A DNA stretch of 10,468 nucleotides from the NCBI GenBank assembly GCA_015654825.1, contig JAATGE010000466.1:1-10468 (forward strand), read 5' to 3'. The notes beneath the pieces were generated by a model. The model saw nothing but the letters and a program-made list of their open reading frames with translations, made no database searches and had not been told where the DNA came from. This document shows, piece after piece, positions 1 through 5,839 of the stretch; the stretch's first letter is position 1, and each line of letters starts with the position of its first letter. The stretch is from Rhodospirillales bacterium. GTDB taxonomy: Bacteria > Pseudomonadota > Alphaproteobacteria > Acetobacterales > Acetobacteraceae. A program made the translations under genes and the position numbers.

Positions 1-57
1 CAAGGGGGCAGCGCCCCTGGTCGGCGAAGCCACTAAAACTCAACCAATTGATTTCGT
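1..57 (-). repeat. Dispersed palindromic repeat, copy A (cut by window edge)
   Basis: Read on the minus strand, this stretch matches 1983-2040 of the plus strand with a few mismatches and small gaps. The identical core is TGGCTTCGCCGACCA (18-32 here, 2008-2022 in the other copy), preceded in both by TTTT plus two differing bases. Each copy ends in a GC hairpin (positions 1-20 here). The two copies are in inverted orientation, with the hairpin ends facing outward, and bracket fdhD and cysH. I infer a dispersed intergenic palindromic element rather than a gene. Confidence 0.6.
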
Positions 58-60
58 CAT

Positions 61-167
61 ATAATACCAACTGCCGGAAATCTTGACTCCTGCGGCCGTG
101 TCCAGGGCGCGGATAAGGGCAGAGCCCTGGCCTTTGACAGGTCAAAATTTAAGGCCGTTGGTATAAT
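61..167. repeat. 107-bp MITE-like element with imperfect terminal inverted repeats
   Basis: The left end (61-87, starting ATAATACCAACTGCC) and the reverse complement of the right end (141-167) match at 22 of 27 positions. The middle contains a CCAGGGC (102-108) that can pair with GCCCTGG (124-130). It has no coding capacity. It begins 14 nt downstream of the fdhD stop codon, so the transcript would fold into a long stem there. It may be a miniature inverted-repeat element or a structured 3' end. No target duplication is clear and the source transposase family is unknown. Confidence 0.5.
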
Positions 168-181
168 CCCTAGCTTCGCGC

Positions 182-997
182 TTATCGGGCACTGCCCTTA
201 CCAAGCCGCTCCTCCCCGCAAAACACCTCGAAACCGTCCTCGCGCGCCACGCCGACCAGCGTCAGCCCGGCCTCCGTCGCGGCCCGCACGGCCAATGCGG
301 TCGGGGCCGAGACGCCCACCACGACGCAGGCGCCCATGCGCGTTGCCTTCTGCACCAGCTCGATGGAAATGCGGCTGGTCAGCACCACGACGCCCTCGGC
401 CGCGGCCATCCCCGCGGCGGCGAGGGATCCGTACAGTTTGTCCAGCGCGTTATGCCGCCCGACATCCTCCCGCAGCGCCCACAATCCGTCCTCAGGCCGC
501 CAGAATCCGGCCGCGTGCACCGCCCTGGTCGCGCGACCCAGCACTTGCGCGGGCGCCAGGCTGGCGGCAGCCGCCATGATTTCGGCGGGGGAAAACACCC
601 GGCCCGCCCCCACCCGCGGCACCGGCCGCAACGCTTCCGCCAGGCTCTCCAGGCCGCACATGCCGCAGCCGGTGGCGCCGGCCAGGCGCCGACGGCGCGT
701 TTCCAGCGCCGTCATCAGCGCGACCGGGATCCACATCCGCAGTTCCATGCCGCCCTCGACCGGCACGATGGCCAAATCCTCGATATCCGGCGGGCTGCCG
801 ATCACCCCTTCGGACAGCGAAAATCCCACCGCGAAATCGTGCAAATCCGCCGCCGTCGCCATCATGACGGCGTGCGTGACGCGGTTATAGGTCAGCGCGA
901 CCGCGGCTTCCTCGGGCAGTTCGCGCTGGCTTTCGACCCAGCGGCCGCGCCAGGCGGCGCCCTTGAACGAAACTGACCAGGGCAAGCCGGACGACAT
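182..997 (-). CDS. fdhD: Formate dehydrogenase accessory sulfurtransferase FdhD
   Basis: FdhD carries sulfur from the cysteine desulfurase IscS to the molybdenum/tungsten bis-MGD cofactor and so activates formate dehydrogenases in the cytoplasm. The 271-residue protein has the family landmarks in order: HAVMMATAADLHDFAVGFSL (about 42-61), the sulfur-carrying CGMCG loop with Cys111 and Cys114, and EDVGRHNALDK (177-187). The length is normal. Translation is read from the ATG at 997. No Shine-Dalgarno is visible there; instead GCGGCA-GCC-TGCCGC (999-1013) sits directly before the start. The gene lies 27 nt downstream of cysH on the same strand, so co-transcription is likely. No formate dehydrogenase structural gene is in the window. 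Confidence 0.95.
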   Translation of the reverse strand: MSSGLPWSVSFKGAAWRGRWVESQRELPEEAAVALTYNRVTHAVMMATAADLHDFAVGFSLSEGVIGSPPDIEDLAIVPVEGGMELRMWIPVALMTALETRRRRLAGATGCGMCGLESLAEALRPVPRVGAGRVFSPAEIMAAAASLAPAQVLGRATRAVHAAGFWRPEDGLWALREDVGRHNALDKLYGSLAAAGMAAAEGVVVLTSRISIELVQKATRMGACVVVGVSAPTALAVRAATEAGLTLVGVAREDGFEVFCGEERLGKGSAR

Positions 998-1024
998 CGC
1001 GGCAGGCTGCCGCTTATGGCAGCG

Positions 1025-1759
1025 TCAGTCCACCGTTTCGGGCAGGCGGTGGATGCCGCACTCGACTTTTCCGGTGCCGTACCAGCGGCCGCTGCGCGGA
1101 TCCTCGCCGGAGGCGACGGCGCGGGTGCACGTGGCGCACCCGATCGAGGGGTAGCCCATGGCGCTGAGCGGATGGCGCGGCAGGCCGCGACGGGTGATTT
1201 CGGCGTCCACCTGCTCGGCGGTCCAGTCGGCCAGCGGATTGATCTTGGTCTTGCCGTCGACCCGTTCCACGACCGGCAGCGCGATGCGGGTCAATGCCTG
1301 ATGGCGCTTGCGGCCGGTTACCCAGGCGGCAAACGGCTCCAGCGCGCGGTCCAGGGGTGTCACCTTGCGGAAGCGGCAGCAGGCGTCCGGATCGAAACGC
1401 CACAGTTCGCCGGGCGGATCGTTGGCCTCGATCTCCGCGTTGCTGGGACCGATGCTGCGCACGTCGGTCAGGCCGAGGAAGCGCGCCAGCTCGTCGCGGT
1501 AGGCCAGGGTTTCCGGGAAATGCTGCCTTGTGTCGACGAACAGGATCGGGGTCGCGGGGTCGATGTCGGCAACCAGGGCCAGCAGCACGGCGCTCTCGGC
1601 GCCGAAAGACGAGACGACGGCGATACGGCCGGGAAACTCCTCGCGGATGGCGCGGCGCAGCGCCACGGCGCCGGCGTGGCGGGCACACAGGCCGGAGATT
1701 TCCGCGGTGACGCGGAAGTCGAGGTCAATACTACCGGCCGGGCAGGTGCAATCGAACAC
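1025..1759 (-). CDS. cysH: Assimilatory adenylyl-sulfate / PAPS reductase CysH
   Basis: CysH reduces activated sulfate (APS or PAPS) to sulfite using thioredoxin in cytoplasmic sulfate assimilation. The 244-residue protein shows the nucleotide-binding loop SSFGAES (50-56), the PP-loop ATPase-like core, and the catalytic cysteine Cys234 in ECGIH near the C terminus. It has both cysteine pairs that hold a [4Fe-4S] cluster: CC at 127-128 and CATC at 208-211. By family knowledge the cluster marks the APS-reducing bacterial type, so APS is the likely substrate. The start is GTG at 1759, preceded by GAGGG about 7 nt upstream. It is the first gene of a likely cysH-fdhD transcript. No cysDN or cysIJ is nearby. 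Confidence 0.94.
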   Translation of the reverse strand: MFDCTCPAGSIDLDFRVTAEISGLCARHAGAVALRRAIREEFPGRIAVVSSFGAESAVLLALVADIDPATPILFVDTRQHFPETLAYRDELARFLGLTDVRSIGPSNAEIEANDPPGELWRFDPDACCRFRKVTPLDRALEPFAAWVTGRKRHQALTRIALPVVERVDGKTKINPLADWTAEQVDAEITRRGLPRHPLSAMGYPSIGCATCTRAVASGEDPRSGRWYGTGKVECGIHRLPETVD

Positions 1760-1982
1760 GGCGAACCCTCATCCGGTGGGAAAGAACAGGAAAAGCTCCC
1801 ACGGCGAAAGGGGATATAAGGAGTTAAACGCCCAAGGCACGTTGAATCGGCCATGCGATTTCTACAATGCGAAGTGGTTCAATAGGAAATCACGGGCCCC
1901 TGTGTTGGTTTCGACGCTTCGGTGGCTGGCGCGATAGTAAGGCCTGGGGTCTGCCAAATATCCGTGGGATGAGGATTACGGA

Positions 1983-2040
1983 ACGACATCAATGAGTTGG
2001 ATTTTGATGGCTTCGCCGACCAAGGGGCTCCGCCCCCTGG
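1983..2040 (+). repeat. Dispersed palindromic repeat, copy B
   Basis: This is the inverted partner of the repeat at 1-57, sharing the core TGGCTTCGCCGACCA at 2008-2022. It ends in a hairpin with arms CCAAGGGGC (2020-2028) and GCCCCCTGG (2032-2040), eight of nine positions paired, and a 3-nt loop. A GGACCC sequence right after the hairpin is mirrored by GGGTCC at 2190-2195, before the hairpin at 2193-2209. The 2020-2209 block may therefore be one compound element. Confidence 0.6.
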
Positions 2041-2167
2041 ACCCAAGACGGCGTGCCGCCGCTGTCGTACGCGCTGCGCGGCGGGAGTCTTCTGTACGGT
2101 CCAGCGAGTCGTTGGATTTAGCGGCGCGCTCAGTGCCAACACCAGACTCGGAACAGATAAATGGGGT

Positions 2168-2209
2168 CTGGGGCCTACTGGCCCCAGCGGGTCCAGGGCA
2201 GAGCCCTGG
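2168..2209. repeat. Paired GC-rich hairpins
   Basis: Two perfect stem-loops stand side by side. The first has arms CTGGGGCC (2168-2175) and GGCCCCAG (2180-2187) around the loop TACT. The second has arms CCAGGGC (2193-2199) and GCCCTGG (2203-2209) around AGA. The second recurs at 5437-5453 and, in expanded form, at 102-130. No long T-tract follows here (TTATTCCTT), so terminator activity is doubtful. Confidence 0.6.
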
Positions 2210-2331
2210 CCTTATTCCTTGCCTGTCTCCCGCGGCCGGCCTGAGTAGTTTCCGGGGACTTACGATGGCCGGCGCCATAGCCAGCTTGAGGGAACTCCGG
2301 CGGCATTCGTCGGCCCGAAAGGAATCCACCC

Positions 2332-2835
2332 ATGTCGGCTCTGGCCCATGCGTCCGCCGCCACCGCACCCGCAATGCGGCCCCTCGCGATTGCCGCGTTG
2401 CTGGCCGCCACGATGTTCGCCGGCCTGCTGAGCGTGGCTCATGCGGCCAACGCGCCGCACGCCGCGGCAGCCGCAGGGGCAACCGAGACCCGGGGCGAGA
2501 CGGTCGAACAACGCATCAGCAGCCTGCACAGCGCGCTGAAAATCACCCCCGACGAAGAAACCAAGTGGAACGACGTCGCGCAGGCGATGCGTGAGAATTC
2601 GGCGGCGATGCAGAAGCTGGCCGCGGAAAAAACCACCGTGGATCCGAAAACCATGACCGCGATCGACGATCTGACCGCCTACGAGAAATTCGCCCAGGCG
2701 CATGTCGACGGGCTGAAGAACCTGATTTCGTCGTTCACGGCCTTGTACAATTCGATCCCGGACCCGCAGAAGAAGCTGGCGGACGACGTGTTCGAAACGT
2801 TCGGCCGCCGCGGCGCGCCCGGCAAGCATAGCTGA
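2332..2835 (+). CDS. Spy/CpxP-like periplasmic LTxxQ-family protein
   Basis: This is a 167-residue exported protein. It has a long N terminus with a hydrophobic stretch at about 17-36 and a signal-peptidase site after AHA (residue 38). The mature part is predicted helical and carries two copies of the degenerate family motif: LKITPDEETKW (69-79) and IPDPQKKLADDVF (142-154). Spy/CpxP proteins act as periplasmic chaperones or stress sensors; whether this one does either is inferred. The start at 2332 is supported by AAGGA with an 8-nt spacer. A shorter start at 2374 (MRPLAIAALL) would give a more typical signal peptide but has no Shine-Dalgarno. It is followed after 52 nt by another secreted-protein gene, probably in the same transcript. 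Confidence 0.8.
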   Translation: MSALAHASAATAPAMRPLAIAALLAATMFAGLLSVAHAANAPHAAAAAGATETRGETVEQRISSLHSALKITPDEETKWNDVAQAMRENSAAMQKLAAEKTTVDPKTMTAIDDLTAYEKFAQAHVDGLKNLISSFTALYNSIPDPQKKLADDVFETFGRRGAPGKHS

Positions 2836-2887
2836 AGTGGGCCGGCCACACCGCGCCACAGCGCTCCGCCCACCACAGGAGGTCATC

Positions 2888-3247
2888 GTGACCAGGATTA
2901 TCATTGCTGATCGGCAATCGAGGCGGCCGGCCATGCTGGCCGTTCTGCTTGCGCTCTCGAGCATTCCCAGTCTTTCGATGCTGACGGCGTCGAGCGCCGC
3001 GGCAGCACCGCACCGTGTCGACCGCGGCTTCCACGGACGCGGCGGCGGCGTCGGCCACGCGGGCTGGGGCTATCGCGGCGGTGGCGGCTGGCGTGGCGGC
3101 GGCGGTTGGCGCGGCGGTTATTATCGCGCGCCGCCGGTGGTTTTCGGCTCGCCCTATTATGGGTCGCCCTATGGCTATCCGCCGCCGGTGGTTTATGGGC
3201 CCGGCATCGGCGTCAGTGTGCCCGGCGTCAGCGTCGTCATTCCGTGA
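2888..3247 (+). CDS. Secreted Gly/Tyr-rich low-complexity protein
   Basis: The gene encodes a 119-residue protein of unknown function. The GTG at 2888 is chosen because AGGAGGTC lies just upstream; an in-frame ATG at 2837 lacks such a site. A basic N terminus is followed by a hydrophobic segment (about 16-40) ending in SSAAAA, a likely signal peptide. The mature part has GGGGWRGG-type repeats (about 55-77), then a Tyr/Pro-rich stretch with repeated GSPYYGSPYG-like units, and a Val-rich tail (GVSVPGVSVVIP). It resembles short Gly-rich envelope proteins common in Alphaproteobacteria, but I recognise no named family. Its position behind the Spy-like gene suggests an envelope role. Confidence 0.7.
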   Translation: MTRIIIADRQSRRPAMLAVLLALSSIPSLSMLTASSAAAAPHRVDRGFHGRGGGVGHAGWGYRGGGGWRGGGGWRGGYYRAPPVVFGSPYYGSPYGYPPPVVYGPGIGVSVPGVSVVIP

Positions 3248-3257
3248 ACCATGGCGG

Positions 3258-3276
3258 CGCCGGCTGAATTCCGGCG
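3258..3276 (+). terminator. Possible weak stem-loop after the Gly-rich gene
   Basis: CGCCGG (3258-3263) can pair with CCGGCG (3271-3276) across a 7-nt loop, 11 nt after the stop codon at 3247. Only TTTA follows, so it is a poor intrinsic terminator and might be chance in GC-rich DNA. Confidence 0.25.
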
Positions 3277-3352
3277 TTTAGGCGGCCCGCATCGCCGGAT
3301 TGCCGTTCGCCGATCTTCATCACCAAATTGTCACGCGGGCTTCACGCAGCGA

Positions 3353-3366
3353 TTGATATCGATCAA
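3353..3366 (+). promoter_or_regulatory. FNR/FixK-type box upstream of fabI
   Basis: The sequence TTGATATCGATCAA is a perfect match to the consensus TTGAT-N4-ATCAA bound by FNR/FnrN/FixK regulators, which control genes by oxygen level. It lies 106 nt before the fabI start in otherwise non-coding DNA. If it acts as a class II activator site (centre near -41.5), transcription would begin near 3400 with a weak -10 at about 3388-3393 (CAATGT). Alternatively a -35-like TTGTCA at 3328-3333 would place the box over the -10 region, predicting repression. Binding is inferred from sequence only. Confidence 0.6.
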
Positions 3367-3472
3367 CGATCACGCGCCCCGATGAGCCAATGTGCGCACC
3401 GTTCGGGCCGACGAGCGCCGATGCGATCGGCGTCGCGGCGCTCGCACCTTTCTGGTCGCGGAGAATGTTGCG

Positions 3473-4231
3473 TTGTTGCAGGGAAAAGTCGGCCTGGTCA
3501 TAGGCATCGCCAATGAAAACAGCATCGCCTATGGCTGCGCCAAAATGTTTCGCGCCGCCGGCGCGGAGCTTGCCGTCACCTACCTGAACGCGAAGGCGGA
3601 GCCGTACGTGCGGCCGCTCGCCGAACAGCTTGGCAGCAAGATCATCCTGCCGTGCGACGTGCGCGAGCCGGGGGCACTCGAGGCGGTATTCGCGCGCATT
3701 CAGCAGGATTGGGGGCGGCTCGATTTCCTGCTGCACTCCATCGCCTATGCGCCGAAGGAGGACCTGCACAGCCGGGTCGTCGACTGCTCCCAGGCGGGCT
3801 TCGCGATGGCGGTGGACGTATCGTGCCATTCCTTCATCCGCATGGCGCACATGGCCGAAAAGCTGATGGACAAAGGCGGGTGCCTGATGACCGTCACTTT
3901 CTACGGCGCGGAAAAGGTCGTCGGCGAATACAATCTCATGGGTCCCGTCAAGGCGGCGCTGGAAAGTTCGGTGCGCTACATGGCGGCAGAACTCGGTGCC
4001 AAGGCCATTCGCGTGCATGCGATTTCGCCGGGGCCGCTGAAGACGCGCGCTGCCTCCGGCATTGAGGGTTTCGACGAACTGCTGGAGCGGGCGCGGGCGC
4101 GCACGCCCGAGCACCGGCTCGTCGGCATCGAGGATATCGGCAACCTCGCCGCATTCCTGTGCAGCGACGGCGCCGCCGCGCTGACCGGCAACGTGGAATA
4201 TATCGACGCGGGCTATCACATCGTCGGCTGA
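3473..4231 (+). CDS. fabI: FabI-type enoyl-ACP reductase (paralog-like)
   Basis: FabI reduces the trans-2 double bond of enoyl-ACP with NAD(P)H in the last step of fatty-acid elongation. The TTG at 3473 is chosen because it gives the canonical N terminus MLQGKVGLVIGIANENSIAY and has GGAGA 8 nt upstream; the product is then 252 residues, normal for FabI. The catalytic pair is Tyr153 and Lys160 (YNLMGPVK). SPGPLKTRAASGI and the AAFLCSD and GNVEYIDAGYHI elements follow. The position of the second conserved tyrosine (SYLGAE in E. coli) is TFYGAE here, so Phe143 replaces it and a Tyr follows. It lies 64 nt upstream of a PhaC-like gene. In Sinorhizobium meliloti, from memory, a FabI-like and a PHB-synthase-like gene flank pta-ackA, so this may be a specialised low-oxygen paralog rather than the housekeeping enzyme. 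Confidence 0.88.
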   Translation: MLQGKVGLVIGIANENSIAYGCAKMFRAAGAELAVTYLNAKAEPYVRPLAEQLGSKIILPCDVREPGALEAVFARIQQDWGRLDFLLHSIAYAPKEDLHSRVVDCSQAGFAMAVDVSCHSFIRMAHMAEKLMDKGGCLMTVTFYGAEKVVGEYNLMGPVKAALESSVRYMAAELGAKAIRVHAISPGPLKTRAASGIEGFDELLERARARTPEHRLVGIEDIGNLAAFLCSDGAAALTGNVEYIDAGYHIVG

Positions 4232-4295
4232 CGCGCGATCCGCCCGCTTTCGATTTTCACGGCCGGGCAAAACCGCTCTCGCAAAGGAATCTATC

Positions 4296-5417
4296 ATGAG
4301 CAAGACCGCGCCGGTAAAACCCGCGAAACACACGCTGACGAGCGTGCCCGCGTTCTGGCCGATGGCGATGGCCGCCTCGATGTTCGAGGCAGGCACGGAC
4401 ATGCTCGCGAAAAACGTCAAGTTCGTCGAGGAAGAAATCAAGATCCACGACGAATTGCGGCCCGCGCTGGCAACGCCGAACCAGGTGCGGCTCGATCTGC
4501 GCACCATGAAGCTGCGCGAATACGGCAAGCCGGAAGGGCTGGCGACGCTGGTCGTGGCGCCGTACGCCGGCCATACCGCCGTGATCGCCGATTACCATGA
4601 CGGCCAGAGCCTGGTGCAGACCCTGCTCGCGAACGGCCTCGGGCGTGTGGTTCTGACCGATTGGAAGCCCGCCACCGCCGATATGAAGGATCTGGAGGTC
4701 GACAACTACCTCGCGGAAATGGTCGTGGCGATCGACGATCTTGGTGGGCGGGTCAATCTGGTCGGGCTATGCCAGGGCGGCTGGGTGTCCGCCATGATCG
4801 CGGCGCGGTTTCCCGAAAAGGTCAATACGCTGGTGCTGGCCGGCGCGCCGATCGATACGGACGCCGGCGACGGCCCGATCAAGCGCATGGCGCACCAGTC
4901 GCCGATGTCGTTCTACCGCGAACTGGTCGGGCTGGGCGGCGGCCTGATGCAAGGCAAATTCATGCTCCAGGGCTGGAAGAACATGAATCCGGAGCAACAT
5001 TACGTGCAGGATCAGATCGATCTGTACGAGCACATCGACGATCCCGCCTACATCTCCAAGGAGGAGACCTTTTCGAGCTGGTACGAGAACCCGATCGACC
5101 TGCCGGGACGCTGGTACCTGCAGGTGATCGAGCAGCTGTTCAAGCAAAATCGCCTCGCCAAGGGCAAGTTCGTGGGCCTGGGGCGCCGCCTCGATCTGCA
5201 TGACATTACCTGCCCCGTCTATCTGCTGGCGGGCGCCAGCGATGACATTACAACACCGGAGCAAGTGCTGGACGCGGTGAAATATATCGGCACTCCAAAA
5301 GACCGGATCGTGCAGGAGACAGTGCCCGGCGGCCATATCGGCCTGTTCATGGGCGCGCGCACACTGAAAGAACATTGGCCGCGGATCAGCGGGTGGATGA
5401 GTGCCGGCGGGAAATGA
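4296..5417 (+). CDS. PhaC-like alpha/beta hydrolase with Cys nucleophile
   Basis: This 373-residue alpha/beta-hydrolase-fold protein resembles polyhydroxyalkanoate synthases. The nucleophile elbow is GLCQGGW with Cys159; PHA synthases use Cys here, whereas esterases and lipases use Ser. The expected Asp (D316 or D317 in LAGASDDIT) and His (H347 in PGGHIGLFMG) complete a plausible triad. The length fits a class III PhaC-sized catalytic subunit, but no PhaE partner is visible, and the N-terminal region (FWPMAMAASMFEAG) resembles a PHB-synthase-like family of alphaproteobacterial acetate/phosphate operons. It could polymerise, hydrolyse or transfer hydroxyacyl groups; this cannot be settled from sequence. 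The ATG at 4296 has AAAGGA 7 nt upstream. It is probably co-transcribed with fabI and ends before a strong hairpin terminator. Confidence 0.8.
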   Translation: MSKTAPVKPAKHTLTSVPAFWPMAMAASMFEAGTDMLAKNVKFVEEEIKIHDELRPALATPNQVRLDLRTMKLREYGKPEGLATLVVAPYAGHTAVIADYHDGQSLVQTLLANGLGRVVLTDWKPATADMKDLEVDNYLAEMVVAIDDLGGRVNLVGLCQGGWVSAMIAARFPEKVNTLVLAGAPIDTDAGDGPIKRMAHQSPMSFYRELVGLGGGLMQGKFMLQGWKNMNPEQHYVQDQIDLYEHIDDPAYISKEETFSSWYENPIDLPGRWYLQVIEQLFKQNRLAKGKFVGLGRRLDLHDITCPVYLLAGASDDITTPEQVLDAVKYIGTPKDRIVQETVPGGHIGLFMGARTLKEHWPRISGWMSAGGK

Positions 5418-5435
5418 AGCGCAGGGTTAAGGAAT

Positions 5436-5461
5436 GCCAGGGCAGAGCCCTGGCCTTTTTT
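5436..5461 (+). terminator. Rho-independent terminator of the fabI/phaC-like operon
   Basis: A perfect 8-bp stem, GCCAGGGC (5436-5443) with GCCCTGGC (5447-5454), closes on the loop AGA and is followed by six T residues (5456-5461). It starts 18 nt after the stop codon. The IS element begins just beyond, at 5466; its target duplication includes the end of the T-tract, so the terminator is intact. The hairpin core is the same as the dispersed repeat at 2193-2209. Confidence 0.85.
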
Positions 5462-5465
5462 ACAG
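5458..5465. repeat. Target site duplication, left copy (TTTTACAG)
   Basis: TTTTACAG directly precedes the left inverted repeat and is repeated exactly at 8270-8277 after the right one. Eight bases is the usual duplication length for IS1595-family elements, which supports a complete, unrearranged insertion. Confidence 0.92.
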
Positions 5466-5490
5466 GGCGATATTATACTTGCCAAACCCA
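5466..5490 (+). repeat. IS left terminal inverted repeat
   Basis: Begins GGCGATATTATACTTGCC and ends AAACCCA. All 25 bases match the reverse complement of 8245-8269. The non-coding left margin between this repeat and the last passenger gene is only 16 nt. Confidence 0.95.
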
Positions 5491-5506
5491 CTAAATTACC
5501 GTTTCG

Positions 5507-5839
5507 TTATTTTGGGTGGGTGTCGATGAAACTGTAGCCAGCATCGGAGATGCTCTTGAGGGGGTTTGCCGCACAGAAATTATCGACCCAAGCCAGAACG
5601 GCTGGCGCATCTAACCCATTAAGAGGGTCGTATTTGGGGGCTCCGATGTATCCAGCGCCCGATAAGAACCCCAACATCCATTGTTCAATCTGCTTTGTAT
5701 CAAGCGTCGGGCGCTTTCGGTTTTGCGTCCATGTACCACAAGATGCCAGCCCCGCGCCAATAAGGTTAAAATTAGCGGATGCTGGCGGTGCCGCAGACAT
5801 CCCCACAAGTAGGATCAGGCCGCCACGGCCAAGCCTCAT
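5507..5839 (-). CDS. Exported two-cysteine passenger protein of the IS
   Basis: This 110-residue protein has a signal peptide: MRLGRGG, a hydrophobic core to about residue 18, and a cleavage site after ASA (residue 22). The mature part of about 88 residues has two cysteines, Cys34 (SCGTW) and Cys89 (DNFCAANPL), probably a disulfide. The pattern CGTW...WMLGFLSG...WVDNFC..NPL recalls small alphaproteobacterial exported proteins of unknown function, and loosely the Rap1a/Tai-like fold, but I cannot assign a function. Its ATG overlaps the stop of the 52-residue gene (ATGA), and GGGGAG lies 8 nt upstream. It is the last gene of the IS operon. A periplasmic product is unusual cargo for an IS. Confidence 0.75.
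   Translation of the reverse strand: MRLGRGGLILLVGMSAAPPASANFNLIGAGLASCGTWTQNRKRPTLDTKQIEQWMLGFLSGAGYIGAPKYDPLNGLDAPAVLAWVDNFCAANPLKSISDAGYSFIDTHPK

Larger units (their letters stand above)
1760..2331. other. Non-coding region between cysH and the Spy-like gene
   Basis: This stretch separates divergent genes and should hold the promoters for both. I saw no convincing coding frame; the open frames here are short and lack family signatures. It contains repeat copy B with its hairpin (1983-2040), and two further hairpins at 2168-2187 and 2193-2209, annotated separately. The part next to cysH (about 1760-1980) is AT-richer and probably carries its promoter and leader, but I could not assign -35/-10 elements or a known riboswitch. 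Confidence 0.6.

Noticed and set aside
2260..2964. A 234-codon minus-strand frame over the Spy-like gene
   Set aside because: The sense frame has a signal peptide, family motifs and a ribosome site; the antisense product is low-complexity with no recognisable domain.
3320..4528. A 402-codon open frame on the minus strand over fabI and the start of the PhaC-like gene
   Set aside because: It is antisense to two well-supported genes, shows no family motifs and is rich in Arg, Ala and His, as expected for a shadow frame in GC-rich DNA.
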